Source: Antilocapra americana
Taxonomy: Eukaryota > Chordata > Mammalia > Artiodactyla > Antilocapridae
DNA length: 64,000 nt
Reading direction: 5' to 3'
NCBI GenBank assembly: GCA_007570785.1
Contig: ML662449.1
Coordinates: forward strand, 16,614,659 to 16,678,658
Shown here: piece by piece, positions 1-10,485 of the stretch
How positions within the stretch are numbered: the first letter of the stretch is position 1
Layout: each line of letters opens with the position of its first letter
The notes under the pieces: generated by a model
What the model saw: the letters and a program-made list of their open reading frames with translations, nothing else
What the model was told of the DNA's origin: nothing
The model's database searches: none
Program-made: the position numbers and the translations under genes

Positions 1-1227
1 AAAATGACTTCTGGCTGAAACACAATTCATCTCTGGAGTGTCTGCAGCAGCCAATTACCAGGCAGAGTGTGCATATTCTCTCTGGCTAATCCTTTATCTC
101 ACCAGAGGTTGATTATGAGGGTCAAAATAGAGAATTATTTCTTCAGGTTATACTTGATTTCTCAAAATCCCTTTGTTCCACATTACACTTCATCTGCTTT
201 ATTTATTTTCCATTCTTGGCATTAGGCATCCCCTGGATATTCATTATGCCACTATGAAAAATGAATATAGTTGATAAATGAACTACAGTGAGCAGCTGCC
301 TTCTTTCCATCTATCAGCTTGATTCTCTACTTCTGCACATGGCCAAACAGCTACATTTGTCATGATTTCCCAGTTCTCTAGCAATCTGATGATACTTGTA
401 TCATATACTAATCCAACTAAATATATTTATAGCATCTTTATCTTTTAAAGAACAGATAGGATTATAAAGTAATATAGAAAAATATACTCATGATTCTGAG
501 GAGAAATGGGAAAAAAACCTGAAACAAAACACTGTGTGTATTGTCTCTCTTTGAATAATTTTTGTTCCCAACATATTTTATTTTTAGAATTCACTTTCTG
601 CAGTGCTGAATGACAAATTATATTCTAAATAAATTAGTTGCATAAATTTATTGTGGAATTAAACATGTTCATTGTAAACAGTTCTGACAAATAAAATGTA
701 GGATGAACAGATAAATTTGATATTTGGCAAAAAGTGAATAATTATTTAATATAAAATGCCTCAAATACAGTATGGGACATGCATATAAAATATAGGTTAT
801 TTATCTGATAATGAATTTAGCTGTTTGTCAAATATTTTTATTTTCTGGAAACTTTTTCTGTAGATTAGCTTAACTCAGTGCATTTTTCTCACCTTTGGAG
901 AAATCAATGCTCTTTTTAATTCCAGCTGTTGCTTCTAGGTTAATTATTTCCTCTCAAAAAATAAACAGAAGAGAAATACAATTATTTTAAACATATTTCC
1001 TATTTTCCTTCCCAGTTACATGCAATTTTCTGACCTGTGTAGAAAGCTTGCAGCAGTCATTTGGAATTCAAAACCTTAGTCTCATCATGTTTTATCCTTT
1101 TATTTGATGCCTTGCCTTAGAATCTTCCTTCCTTGATGAACTAACAAAAGCAATTAATTCACAGAAGGGGAGGGAATGATGTCTTTCTGGATCTCTACAT
1201 CTTCATGCCACAACTGGCCATATATTG
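1..1227. other. AT-rich intergenic DNA, no recognised feature
   Basis: I see no gene, no long open frame and no repeat family that I can name. The sequence is AT-rich with ordinary short homopolymer runs. It may contain decayed old repeats that would need a profile search. Confidence 0.5.
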
Positions 1228-3520
1228 TTTTTTAATTTTTTAAAATAATATATTTTTTATTGAAGGATAATTGCTTTACAGAATTTTGTTGTTTTCTGTC
1301 AATCTTTAACATGAATCAGCATGTCAATCTGTCAATCTTTAACATGACACACACATATATATATATACGTCCTCTCCCTTTTGAATTTCCCTCCTATCTC
1401 CCCAACCATCCCACCCTCTAGGTTCATACTGAGCCCCTGTTTTAGTTTCCTGAGCCATAGAGCAAATTCCCGTTGGCTATCTATTTTACATATGGTAATG
1501 TAAGTTTCCATGTTACTCTTTCCATACATCTCACCCTCTCCTCCCCTCTCCCCATGTCTACAAGTCTGTTCTCTATATCTGTTTCTCCATTGCTGCCCTC
1601 TAAGTAATTCTTCAGTATCATTTTTCTAGATTCCGTACATATGCGTTAGAATATGATATTTATCTTATTCTTTCTAACTTACTTCTCTGTGTAATAGGTT
1701 CCAGGTTCATCCTCCTCATTAGAACTGACTCAAAGGTGTTCCTTTCATTGCTGAGTAATACCCCATTGTGTGTATGTACCACATCTTCTTTATCCATTCA
1801 TCTGTCAATGGACATCTAGGTTACTTCCATATTCTAGCTATTGTAAGGAGTGCTGCAATGAACAATGGGGTACATGTGTCTTTTGTAAACTTAGTTTCCT
1901 CGGGGTATATGCCTAGGAGAGGGACTGCTGGATCATATGGTGGCTTTATTCCTAGTTTTTTAAGGAATTTCCATACCATTTTCCATAATGGCTGTATCAA
2001 TTTACATTCCCACCAATGGATAAAGAGCATTCCCTTTTCTCCATACCCTCTCCAGCATTTATTATTTGTAGACTTTTTGATGATGACCATTCTGACTGGT
2101 GTGAGGTGATATCTCATTGTAGTTTTAATTGGCATTTCACTAATATTGAGCGATATTGAGCATCTTTTCATGTGTTTGTTAGCCATCTGTATGTATTCTT
2201 TGGAGAACTGTCTCTTTAGGCCTTTTTCCCACTCTTTGATTGGGCTGTTTGTTTTTCTGGCATTGCGTTGTATAAGCTGGTTGTATATTTTGGAAATTAA
2301 TCCTTTGCCAGTTGTTTCATTTGCTATTATTTTCTCCCATTCTGAGGGTTGTCTTTTCACCTTGCTTAGTGTTTCCTTTGCTTTGCAAAAGCTTTTAAGT
2401 TTAATTAGGCCCCACTTGTTTACTTTTGTTTTTATTTCCATTACTCTAGGAAGTGTGTCATAGAGGATCTTGCTTTGATTTATGGCATCGACTGTTCTGC
2501 TTATGTTTTCCTCAGAGTTTTATAGCTTCTGGCCTCACATTTAGGTCTTTAATCCATTTTGAGTTTATCTTTGTGTATAGTGTTAGGAAGTTTTCTAATT
2601 TCATTCTTTTACATGTAGCTGTCCAGTTTTTCCAGCACCATTTATTGAAGAGGCTATCTTTGCCCCATTGTATATCCTTACCCCCTTCATCAAAAATACA
2701 GTTCCCAAAGGTGCATGGGTTTATTTCTGGGCTTTATATCTTGTTCCATTGGTCTATGTATCTGTTTTTGTGCCAGTACCATACTGTCTTAATGACTGTA
2801 GCTTTGTAGTATAATCTGAAATCAGGAAGGTTGATTTCTCCAGCTCCATTTTTCTTCCTCAAAACTCCTTTGACTATTGAGGGTCTTTTGTGTTTCCAAA
2901 GAATTGTGGATTTTTTTGTTCTAGTTCTGTGAAAAATGCCATTAGTATTTTGATAGAGATTGCATTGAAGCTGTATATTGCATTTAGTAGTACAGTCATT
3001 TTCACAATAATGATTCTTCCTACCCAGGAACATGGAATACCGATCCACCTGTTTATGTTGTCTTTGATTTCTTTTATTACTGTCTTATAATTTTCTGTGT
3101 ACAGTTCTTTTGTCTCCTTGCTAAAATTTTGTTGAGGATTTTTGCATCTATGTTCATCAGGGATATTGGTGTGTAGTTGTCTTGTTTGTGTGTTATCTTT
3201 GTCTGGTTTTGGTATCAGGGTGATGGTGGCCTCGTAGAATGAGTTTGGAAATGTTCCTTCCTCTGCAATTTTTTGAAACAGTTTTAGAAGGATAGGCATT
3301 AACCCTTCTCTAACTATCTGAGAGAATTTTCCTGTGAAGCACTGGTCCTGGGCTTTTTTATGGGAGATTTTTGATCACAGCTTCAATTTCAATACTTGTA
3401 ATTGTGTTGTTCATAATTTTTGTTTCTTACTGATTCAGTCTTGGGAGATTGAGCTTTTCTAAGAATTTGTCCATTTCTTCCAGGTTATCCATTTTATTGC
3501 CATATAATTGATCATTAGTT
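1228..3520 (-). mobile_element. L1 LINE fragment, antisense, internally deleted
   Basis: This is the 3' half of an L1 inserted in minus orientation, with its 3' untranslated region at the left (1228-1820) and ORF2 to the right. The minus-strand frame 1821-2441 is recognisable as the ORF2 C-terminal region, with the block [10 protein letters not shown] and the run PLLGIYPEE. Frame 2874-3299 joins the start of the reverse transcriptase domain ([10 protein letters not shown]) directly to sequence beyond the catalytic palm ([16 protein letters not shown]), so several hundred bases including the catalytic aspartates were lost near 3120. Stops and frameshifts split ORF2 into at least three frames, so the copy is dead. 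Homology fades after about 3520. A short duplicated stretch (TCAATCTTTAACATGA, twice) lies at about 1300-1346 near the 3' end. Confidence 0.9.
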
Positions 3521-3729
3521 CCCTTTACCTGATACTTGTATTTTCTATTTTATGGGTATATCTTGTTGTCAATATTATTTTAGATATTATTTTCCATTCA
3601 ATGTACTCAATCATATTTAAATAAATTTAAAATTCAATAAAATGGTATTTATGCATGTTTCCATTTTTGCAATCTTCATTTGCTTCTATAGATTCTTATT
3701 TGCGTAGGTATATTTTTTCTACTTAAAGA
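3521..3729. other. Unassigned AT-rich spacer
   Basis: Short AT-rich sequence between two antisense L1 fragments. It may be a poorly preserved part of either one; I cannot assign it. Confidence 0.4.
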
Positions 3730-4740
3730 ACTGCTTTCAACAATCTTTACAGAATAGCTCTTCCGACAATTAATAATCTCTTTTTATTTTTATCAAAAAT
3801 CTTTATTTTGTCTTTATATTGGAAGGACATTTCACTGGGAATAGAATTAGAATTCTAGGTTGAAAGTCTTTTTTTTTTTTTTTCTTTTCCTTATTCTTTA
3901 GCAGTATCATACTATCATCACTTTGCTCACATAGTTTCTGAAGAAATGTCTAATGTCTTCATTATGTTTTATATAATATTTCTTCTCCTCTAGCTGACTT
4001 CAAGATATTATCTTTGGGTTTCAAAAATGAGACTATGATATCCAAGTTTATTCTTCTTGCATTCAGGGTACACAAATCTTTTTGTTCATTATATTTGGGA
4101 ATTTTATATTCATTAACCCTTTAAATACATTCTTCCTTGTCATCTCCAAATTTAGTATTTCAATAATGTTTATGTGTCTGTAGACCATTTGATACTCTTC
4201 TATAGTGTTGAATAATTTATTCTTGTTTGTGTTTCAATTTGAAAAAAATCATATTGGTTTATCTTCAATTTCACTGATAATTATTTCATCTGTATCTTAT
4301 TTTGTGATAATTCTCTCAAAAGCATTTCTCATCTTTGGTATGGCTCCTCATTTCTAATACTTCTACTTCAATTTATTATATAGTTTATGCTTTTTTCCTA
4401 ATCTATCTCAAATATCTTGTCTTTTTTTCCCCACAAGATCTTTTAACACATTTATAAGAGTTATTTTAAAGTTTGTATTCTTTCATATCAGTGTCTTTTT
4501 TGGCTGGGTATTTTGTCTTGACAATGCTTTTTTCCCCTTGTAATTTTGTGTATTGCTTTATTTTTAATTAATTATGGACATTGTGTGTAAAAACAAAAAC
4601 AACCCAACAGAGCCTGTTAAAGAATATGTATGTTTAAAACTGGGCATAATTTTATTTTGTCAGAGTATTTTGGTGGAGGATTAAGTCTAGTTAATCTAGT
4701 TGATCTGTATTTGTTTTGTGTTACAGACAATTTGTAATAT
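3730..4740 (-). mobile_element. Old L1M-type fragment, antisense
   Basis: The plus strand reads as the antisense of an ancient L1M 5' region: a rearranged version of the block beginning GGAAGGACATTTCACTGGG, then a section resembling the CTTCAAGATATTATCTTTGG motif, and near 4540-4590 the typical ATTATGGACATTGTGTG block. Divergence is high and no open frame survives. It is clearly older than the neighbouring antisense L1 and may have been its target. Confidence 0.6.
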
Positions 4741-4765
4741 TTGAAGTTATGTTTTATAACTTCAC

Positions 4766-4997
4766 TTTATAAGGGTTTCACTGGTGGCTCAGATGGTAAA
4801 GAATCTGCCTTCAGTGTGCAATACTTGGGTTCAGTCCCTGGGTTGGGCAGATCCCCTGAAGGAGGGCATGGCAAACCACTCCAGTGTTCTTTCCTGGAGA
4901 ATTCCCATGGACAGAGAAGCCTGGTGGGCTAAAGTCCATGATGTCACAAAGAGTTGGACACAACTGAATGACTAAGCACCACACACATGTTTTATAA
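4766..4997 (+). repeat. Bov-tA SINE with target duplication
   Basis: A near full-length ruminant tRNA-derived SINE occupies about 4773-4990. It begins GGGTTTCACTGGTGGCTC, carries a recognisable RNA polymerase III B-box (GGGTTCAGTCC), and ends in the BovB-derived 3' part (CACAAAGAGTTGGACACAAC). The direct repeat TTTATAA flanks it at 4766-4772 and 4991-4997, consistent with L1/BovB-mediated insertion. Short frames across it are SINE read-through, not genes. Confidence 0.88.
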
Positions 4998-5069
4998 AGT
5001 TGCTGAGAATATTAAATTTGTGAATACTGAAGCATTGCTTTCAGAGGAATTACAAAATAAATTCTTGAA

Positions 5070-5420
5070 AATGTCAGGTCATATTATTTTCATTACCAGT
5101 TAAATACGTAGCCTTATTTTGTATTTTTTTTCTGTTAAAAGAAATTGTATTTAATGATGTTTTATTTATTAATTAACAAGAAACTCATGACTACATGTGC
5201 ATCTATCTATCTATAGCTATATTAGCACTATAATACATACCTGAATGAAGCTAATCTAGCACTGATATTTTCTCCATGAGGAGCATCAGTCTTCTTGCAC
5301 TTTAGAGCACTAGAAAACACACTAGCAGTACACTTACGAATCATTTAAAACAGCAAAATCACCAAAGAAAACATACAATTATGAAAAAAAATGTAGCACT
5401 AATAGACCATGATGACAGAG
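5070..5420 (-). mobile_element. Tigger-type (pogo) DNA transposon remnant
   Basis: Read on the minus strand, the segment aligns with the start of a Tigger-family element: TTGGTGATTTTGCTGTTT, then a degenerate serine/lysine-rich coding start (CAAGAAGACTGATG), ATGGAGAAAATATCAGTG, and GCTTCATTCAGG. Further on comes a stretch matching the usual internal deletion join (CTTTTAACAGAAAAAAAATAC). No transposase frame remains. The family assignment is from memory of the consensus; the exact subfamily is not settled. A short (ATCT)n run lies inside at about 5201-5214. Confidence 0.6.
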
Positions 5421-5777
5421 CATTACCTTGGTTGACTTCAATAAGGAATGTAAATGTCAAGTTAACTCAAATTTGTCAACACTCTATGTGTTTCCAAAAA
5501 AATGACAGCAAAAGGGCTGTTACATTTTGATACAGTTGTAAGCAAATTCCAGCATGTAGGAGAATTCACAAATTAAGAAGCCACAAATAATGAATATTTG
5601 TCATATTTGTGTGGTGACCTTCAGTGTAACATAGGAGTCAAGATCACAGTGTAAATAATGATCAGCTTCAAACACTAGAGTTCAGTTGCTTCCTTGTGCT
5701 CAGCGTGAGGTCCAGAAAGCAAGATAGATATTGTCAGTATTCCTGCTTCATCCTCAGATTCAGCAAGTCATGCATAC
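5421..5777. other. Unassigned sequence between Tigger remnant and candidate exon
   Basis: AT-rich, no clear repeat. On the minus strand it lies downstream of the candidate exon. I see no polyadenylation site or further exon that I could support. Confidence 0.35.
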
Positions 5778-6068
5778 CTGCACCAAAAAGGAAGTCTTTC
5801 TTCCTTGACCATGCATCTTGCTTGACTTAAGGCTCACCATGGGTTTATAGAGGTTTTTCAATGTTTCTTTTCCAGGTTCAGTCTCATATGGCACTGTGTG
5901 CATATTGTGAGCAATAAAATTTCTCCAATTTCTAGGTCCTTCCCTAGTAACAGGCAACATATGCTTAGTTTTCATAATATGTTCTAGGTCAATATTGTAA
6001 AATATTTTCTGTGAAGAACAAGATAGTAGATACTTTAAGCTTTGTATCATGTAATCTAAATACTTTGC
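5778..6068 (-). other. Candidate coding exon (unidentified)
   Basis: On the minus strand a 291-base block is open from a typical splice acceptor (pyrimidine-rich tract ending TTTACATCTTCACAG) to a typical donor (GTGCAG/GTATGC). Its length is 97 codons and both splice junctions fall in the same phase, so it would insert cleanly into a message. The open frame extends over 121 codons in total (5760-6125). Residues include basic and hydrophilic stretches such as VTREGPRNWRNF near the middle. I recognise no family and no flanking exon. It could be a real exon of an unseen gene, an exon relic from a duplicated gene, or a chance open frame between repeats. Confidence 0.22.
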
Positions 6069-6228
6069 CTGTGAAGATGTAAAAAAGAAACAATAATAGC
6101 AAATATTCTTCAAACACAAGTGCATACATTCTGTGAACTTTTAGTGAAATACTTAATAAGTAAATGTATACTTCCTCTATTCAGGTACCTAAAAATTCTA
6201 AATTTTTCATTCAAGACCTGATAAACCT

Positions 6229-6420
6229 TAACATGCACCCCTATGTTCATAGCAGCACTATTCACAATAACCAAGACATGGAAACAATCTGAATGCTCAT
6301 CAATAAAGGAATGGATAAATAAGAGGCAGTATATATAAGCAACGGAATATTAGTCAGTCATAAAAAGAATGAAATAATGGCATTTGCAGCAATAGGGATG
6401 AAACTAGGGATTATCATACC
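6229..6420 (+). mobile_element. L1 3' end, part 1 (left of the LTR)
   Basis: Sense-strand L1 sequence from the end of ORF2 into the 3' untranslated region, recognised from CACCCCTATGTTCATAGCAG and GGAATATTAGTCAGTC. It was split by a later LTR insertion and continues at 6862. The last six bases, CATACC, are the left target duplication of that LTR. Confidence 0.85.
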
Positions 6421-6867
6421 TGCGGGGAGCCGGGATGTTTTCCATCCCCCAATCGGCCCTAAGAGAGGACCTGAAAACCTCTCTTTGTCCCGCCACCCTG
6501 ACGCCTTTTCATTGACTAAGATCAAGCGCCGTGACGGGAAAAACAGCCTGATGACCTTTTTCCCATTTACTCTGTTTTCTTGGATGCCTGACGTATGCGG
6601 GTCTGTTTTTCCCCTGCTTAATAATGTGCTGACCATATCAAAGGCATTCTTAAAGTTTATCGTTAACTGCTCCCTCAAGCTTGCTAGTAACTAGAAAAAT
6701 GTATATATACTGTTAATCAGCTATAATAAAGTGGCAGTAGTGAGAAGCTCTTTGGAGTTTCCCTCTGCTCCTCTCAACCCCATCTTTTGAGTGTCTTCAT
6801 TTTTCTCAGGTGCTTGGTCGTTGCGTTCTCGACCGTGCGATTTTGCCGGCTGGTTCCAGCACATACC
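6415..6867 (+). mobile_element. Solo LTR of an endogenous retrovirus with 6-base target duplication
   Basis: A 441-base element (6421-6861) begins TGCGGGGAGC and ends GGTTCCAGCA, giving the TG...CA ends of an LTR. The hexamer CATACC lies directly on both sides (6415-6420 and 6862-6867). It is much more GC-rich than its surroundings. A TATA-like run (GTATATATAC, 6701-6710) and an AATAAA signal (6725-6730) put transcription on the plus strand. No internal retroviral genes are present, so it is a solo LTR left by recombination between the two LTRs. A 6-base duplication is typical of class II (betaretrovirus-like) elements; that class assignment is inference. Two frames of about 105 codons that cross it on opposite strands are not genes. 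Confidence 0.9.
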
Positions 6868-7255
6868 AAGTCAGAAAGAGAAAGATAAGTACCATATGAT
6901 ATAGTAAATCGAATCTAAAATATGACACAAATGATCTTATCTATGAAACAGAAACAGAATCTCAGTCATAAAGAAGAGATTGGTAAGTGCTAAGAGGGAG
7001 AGGACTAGGTGATGGATGGAGTGGGAAGTTAGGTTAGCAGATGTAACCTTTTTCATATAGAATGGATCAATAGCATGGTACTACTGTATAGAACAGAGAA
7101 CTATATTCAGTATCCTATGGTAAGCCATAATAGAAAAGAATATATATGTGTGTGTGTATATATATATTTATATGTATATATATAACTTTGCTGTATAGCA
7201 GTAATTAGCACATTGTAAATCAATTATATTTCATAAAAACAAATTAATTCTTAAA
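6862..7255 (+). mobile_element. L1 3' end, part 2 (right of the LTR)
   Basis: Continuation of the L1 3' untranslated region after the LTR: AAGTCAGAAAGAGAAAGATA, then the ruminant L1 tail with the ATATATGTGTGTGTGTATATA run near 7140-7185 and CATTGTAAATCAATTATATT near the end. The poly(A) is degraded at about 7240. Confidence 0.82.
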
Positions 7256-7573
7256 AGCCCTGGGCAAGCCTTAATAAAATTTTAAATACTTCAGTTCTTC
7301 TCATCTCACTTAATTTTATGGCTTCCATTTATTTCTCCTATGCTCTACCAAAGTTGAAAAAAGTTATATGACCTGTCCTTTCTTGCAGAAATGTGTCACT
7401 CTTCAGAATTCAGTATATATGGTGGCTTTGAGAATTCAGCACTCTGGTAGACTTGAATTAGAATTTTTAAATTACTCATTTTTTCTTCCTCTTAGAGTGG
7501 CATTATGTTTCAAGTAGAAGAAAAATAGTAAGTTCAAATATTTTTTAACAGTGTAAGTCTTCTCAATATATAT
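7256..7573. other. Unassigned intergenic DNA
   Basis: No repeat or gene recognised between the L1 tail and the next SINE. Confidence 0.4.
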
Positions 7574-7795
7574 AGGGCCTTCCAGGTGGCTCAGTGATAA
7601 AGAATCCACCTGACAATGCAGGAAACTCTGAGATATGGGTTTGATCCCTGAATCAGGAAGATCCCCTGAAGGAGGAAATAGCAACCCACTGTAGTGTTCT
7701 TGCCTGGAGAATATCATGAACAGAGGAGCCAGGCAGGCTACTGTCCACAGGGTCACAAAGAGTTGGATACAACTGATCAACTAATCATGCACACA
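7574..7795 (+). repeat. Bov-A2-like SINE
   Basis: Full-length ruminant SINE: GGGCCTTCCAGGTGGCTCAG head, a version of the B-box (GGGTTTGATCC), and the BovB-like tail CACAAAGAGTTGGATACAAC. The extra bases between the two tRNA-like boxes match the Bov-A2 type. It ends in a short CACACATATAT tail. Confidence 0.88.
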
Positions 7796-8065
7796 TATAT
7801 TTGGATTTAATTTCTCACTTTTTTTTTCTCTGTACAATTTTGAAATTGAACTGAATTGCCCTGGAAGTCCTATCTATGCCCTGTTAGACACTTTTAATAA
7901 TACTATCTCTTCAGTCAACTAATGTCCATCATTACATAGTCATATAGATATTATTGGAACCTTTTTCTGTAAACATATTGTGCATTATTGAGCTATGACT
8001 TGGGGAATACTAGCCACACTGGATTTTTCCAGAATAAGGACACTTCTTATATCACATCAACAGTT
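7796..8065 (+). repeat. Unnamed interspersed repeat, copy 1
   Basis: This segment aligns end to end with 33735-34015. Shared blocks are TTGGATTTAATTTCTCACTT, CTCTTCAGTCAA versus CTTCTCAGTCAA, and AATACTAGCCA followed by a decayed GGATT...TTTCC...AATAAG series. It behaves like an old dispersed element of at least 270 bases, perhaps a MER-type transposon or LTR, that I cannot name. Confidence 0.6.
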
Positions 8066-8402
8066 AAGGAGGTTGACTGAGGTATTTCTTCTAAGCTTTT
8101 AAGAATTTCAACAATGAAACCCATTTAACCTCTGTACTGTATGATGAAAGTGACATTTATCTATAAACCTTACTATGACATAGTCTTCAATGAGTTTATA
8201 CATGTTTATACATTTACCATGTTATTGATCTTTCAAATATATTTTCTTTGATTTTATCTATTACTTCTTATTCATCTGTGTTGATTCTTTTTTATAACTT
8301 TTTGGATATTATTGTGATTTTATTATAATTTATTAAATTGAATTATTTAATTTCACATGCATCCTCAAATTCCCATATTTCTTCTGGGATAGTTTTGTAT
8401 GA
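8066..8402. other. Unassigned AT-rich DNA
   Basis: AT-rich sequence upstream of the BovB copy; no feature recognised. Confidence 0.4.
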
Positions 8403-9177
8403 TCCATATTTTGGATCACAATAAACTGTGTAAAGTTGTTAAAGAGATGTGTCTCCTGAAAAACCTGTATGCATGTCAAGAAGCAACTTTGAATTGGACA
8501 TGGAACATTGGACTGGTTCAAAATTGGGAAAGGAGTATGTCAACACTATATATTGTCACCCTGCTTGTTTAACTTATGTACAGAATACAGAATGAGAAAT
8601 GCTGGGCTAGATGAATCTAAAACTGGAGTCAAGATTGTTGGGAGATACATCAACAATCTCAGATATGCAACTGATACCACTGTAATAGCAGAAAGCTAAG
8701 AGGAACTACAGAGCCTTCTGATGAGGGTGAAAGAAAAGAGTGAAAAAGCTGACTTAAAGCTCAAATCCAAAAAACTAAGATCATGGCATCCAGTCCCATC
8801 GCTTCATGGCAAATAGATGAGGACAAAGTGGGAACAGTGACAGATTTTATTTTCTTGGGCTCCTAAATCACTGAGGACAGTGACTGAAGCCCTGAAATTA
8901 AGAAGCCTGTTCCTTGGAAGAAAGGCTTGACAAACACAGCATATTAAAAGTGAGAGACATTACTTTGCCAACAAAGACTCATATAATCAAAGCTATGGTT
9001 TTCTGTTAGTCATGTACGGATGTGAGAATTGGACCATAAAGAAGGCTGAGTATTGAAGAATTTATGCTTTCAAATTGTGGTGCTGTAGAAAATTCAAGAA
9101 AGTCCCTTGGACAGTAAGGCAATCAAACTGGTCAATCTTAAAGGAAATCAACCCTGAATATTCACTGGAAGGACAGA
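8403..9177 (+). mobile_element. BovB (RTE LINE) fragment, part 1
   Basis: Sense-strand BovB beginning inside the reverse transcriptase at GGATCACAATAAACTGTG and running towards the 3' end. The plus-strand frame 8508-8699 holds recognisable palm residues (LSPCLFNLCTEY and NNLRYATDTT); the usual catalytic YADD has become YATD, so this copy could not catalyse. Stops follow shortly after. It breaks off at about 9177, at GGAAGGACAG, and picks up again at 9605. Confidence 0.88.
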
Positions 9178-9604
9178 GTAATTAATGAGTAATTGAGTAA
9201 TTAATGGAGTAATAAAGCTGATTAGTGAGTTATGTGAACAATTTGGCATGTGGAACTCAGCACTATGGTGTAGTTAGTTTATAGAAATTCTTACTAGGAT
9301 GAATCTCCATGTTTTAGTGATACTAGAGTCATGAAATTTAGGCTAATGAAGGGATGAAATATGAGCACCCCAACGTAGCCCATATTGAAAGTTAGTCTGA
9401 GATTGTTTTTTTCAAGCTGTCTGATTTCTCTCTTTCTTTCTTTGCTCAGAATTCCAGTCGAGGAGAAAAACAGGTTTTTTTGGGTTGGTTTTTTTTTTTT
9501 TTTGACTAAATGAATGAGGAGGAAGTGACTATACCATTTCCAAATCTCTCCCGAGGAGACTTCAGATTTGCTAAATACTAATTCACTTTGCAATGCTAAC
9601 TCAC
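9178..9604. other. Foreign segment inside BovB
   Basis: About 430 bases that are not BovB separate the two parts of the copy and replace a short piece of the BovB consensus. The segment begins with imperfect repeats of AGTAATTAATG (9176-9225) and contains two T runs at about 9474-9503. I see no transposon ends that would explain it. Confidence 0.5.
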
Positions 9605-9832
9605 TGATGTGAAGAATTAACTCATTGGAAAATAACTTGATGCTGGGAAAGATTGAAGGTAGAAGAAGGAGACCACAGAGGATGAGATGGTTGGATGGCA
9701 TCACCGACTCCATGGACATGTGTTTGAGCAAGCTCCAGGAGTTGGTGATGGACAGGGAAGACTTGTGTACTGCAATCCATGGGTTTGCAAAGAGTCGGAT
9801 GTGACTGAGTGACTGAACTGAACTGAAGTGAA
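9605..9832 (+). mobile_element. BovB fragment, part 2 (3' terminus)
   Basis: Resumes at the BovB block GAAGAATTAACTCATTGG and runs through the 3' terminus (GCAAAGAGTCGGATGTGAC) to the short repeated end CTGAACTGAACTGAA. The minus-strand frames here are antisense of BovB. Confidence 0.88.
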
Positions 9833-9993
9833 TTCACTTTGAAGCTGCTGCCCTTTCATATTGGGTCCTTGCCCAAACACACATGAGGAGGGACAGGTCC
9901 TATAGCTAATCTTAGTCAAATCTAAGTGCGTGCTGAACACATCCTGGATCAATCAATTCTCTGCTGATCTACAGACTGTTGAGAATACAGGGT

Positions 9994-10051
9994 AGTAGTT
10001 TCAGCCATGCTGTAGTGTGAACATGATTGCAGCAATAGCTATTTTAATTGA
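9994..10051 (+). repeat. Short dispersed repeat, copy 1
   Basis: Shares CAGCCATGCTG, AGTGTGAACAT, TTGCAGCAATAGC and ATTTTAATTGAT in the same order and spacing with 12190-12252. Identity is high over about 58 bases and then lost. Source element unknown. Confidence 0.65.
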
Positions 10052-10485
10052 TGTAAGAGGTGCTATTTAACTTAACACTCCTATATTCCAATATACAAAG
10101 CATGAACAAGACACTATGAAAATACATATGATGACTGTTATTAGGCATCAAATGCTGAAATCAGATTTTACATCGTTGACTATAGCATAGAGAAAATCAT
10201 CTGCAGATTTTTTTTCTTTTTAGTTTTAGATACATACAGCAAATGCAGAAATCATAAGTATATAGCTCAGATAATCACCACTACACTGTATAAACACTTC
10301 CTCAGCATGAAGTTAAAACTTCTAGCATCTTAACCCACTTTCCTCCCAGAAACTGCATGAAAGGATGGAACTGGAAGTGGTAATATTTCAAAAGTTAAAA
10401 TGTTTTGGAGTTCAGATTCATACACTCACAGATTCAAACACAAAAGCAACCATTGGGAGCTTAAAAAGAAAGAAGTATCTTTTTA

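Noticed and set aside
1821..2441. A 206-codon minus-strand frame that looks protein-like
   Set aside because: It is the C-terminal part of a dead L1 ORF2, listed as part of the L1 fragment and not as a host gene.
4773..4990. tRNA-like B-boxes in the SINEs as tRNA genes
   Set aside because: They belong to tRNA-derived SINEs. No cloverleaf with anticodon arm and acceptor stem could be formed.
6358..6694. Two overlapping frames of about 105 codons on opposite strands
   Set aside because: Both cross the solo LTR and read from the L1 into it. Low stop frequency comes from the LTR base composition.
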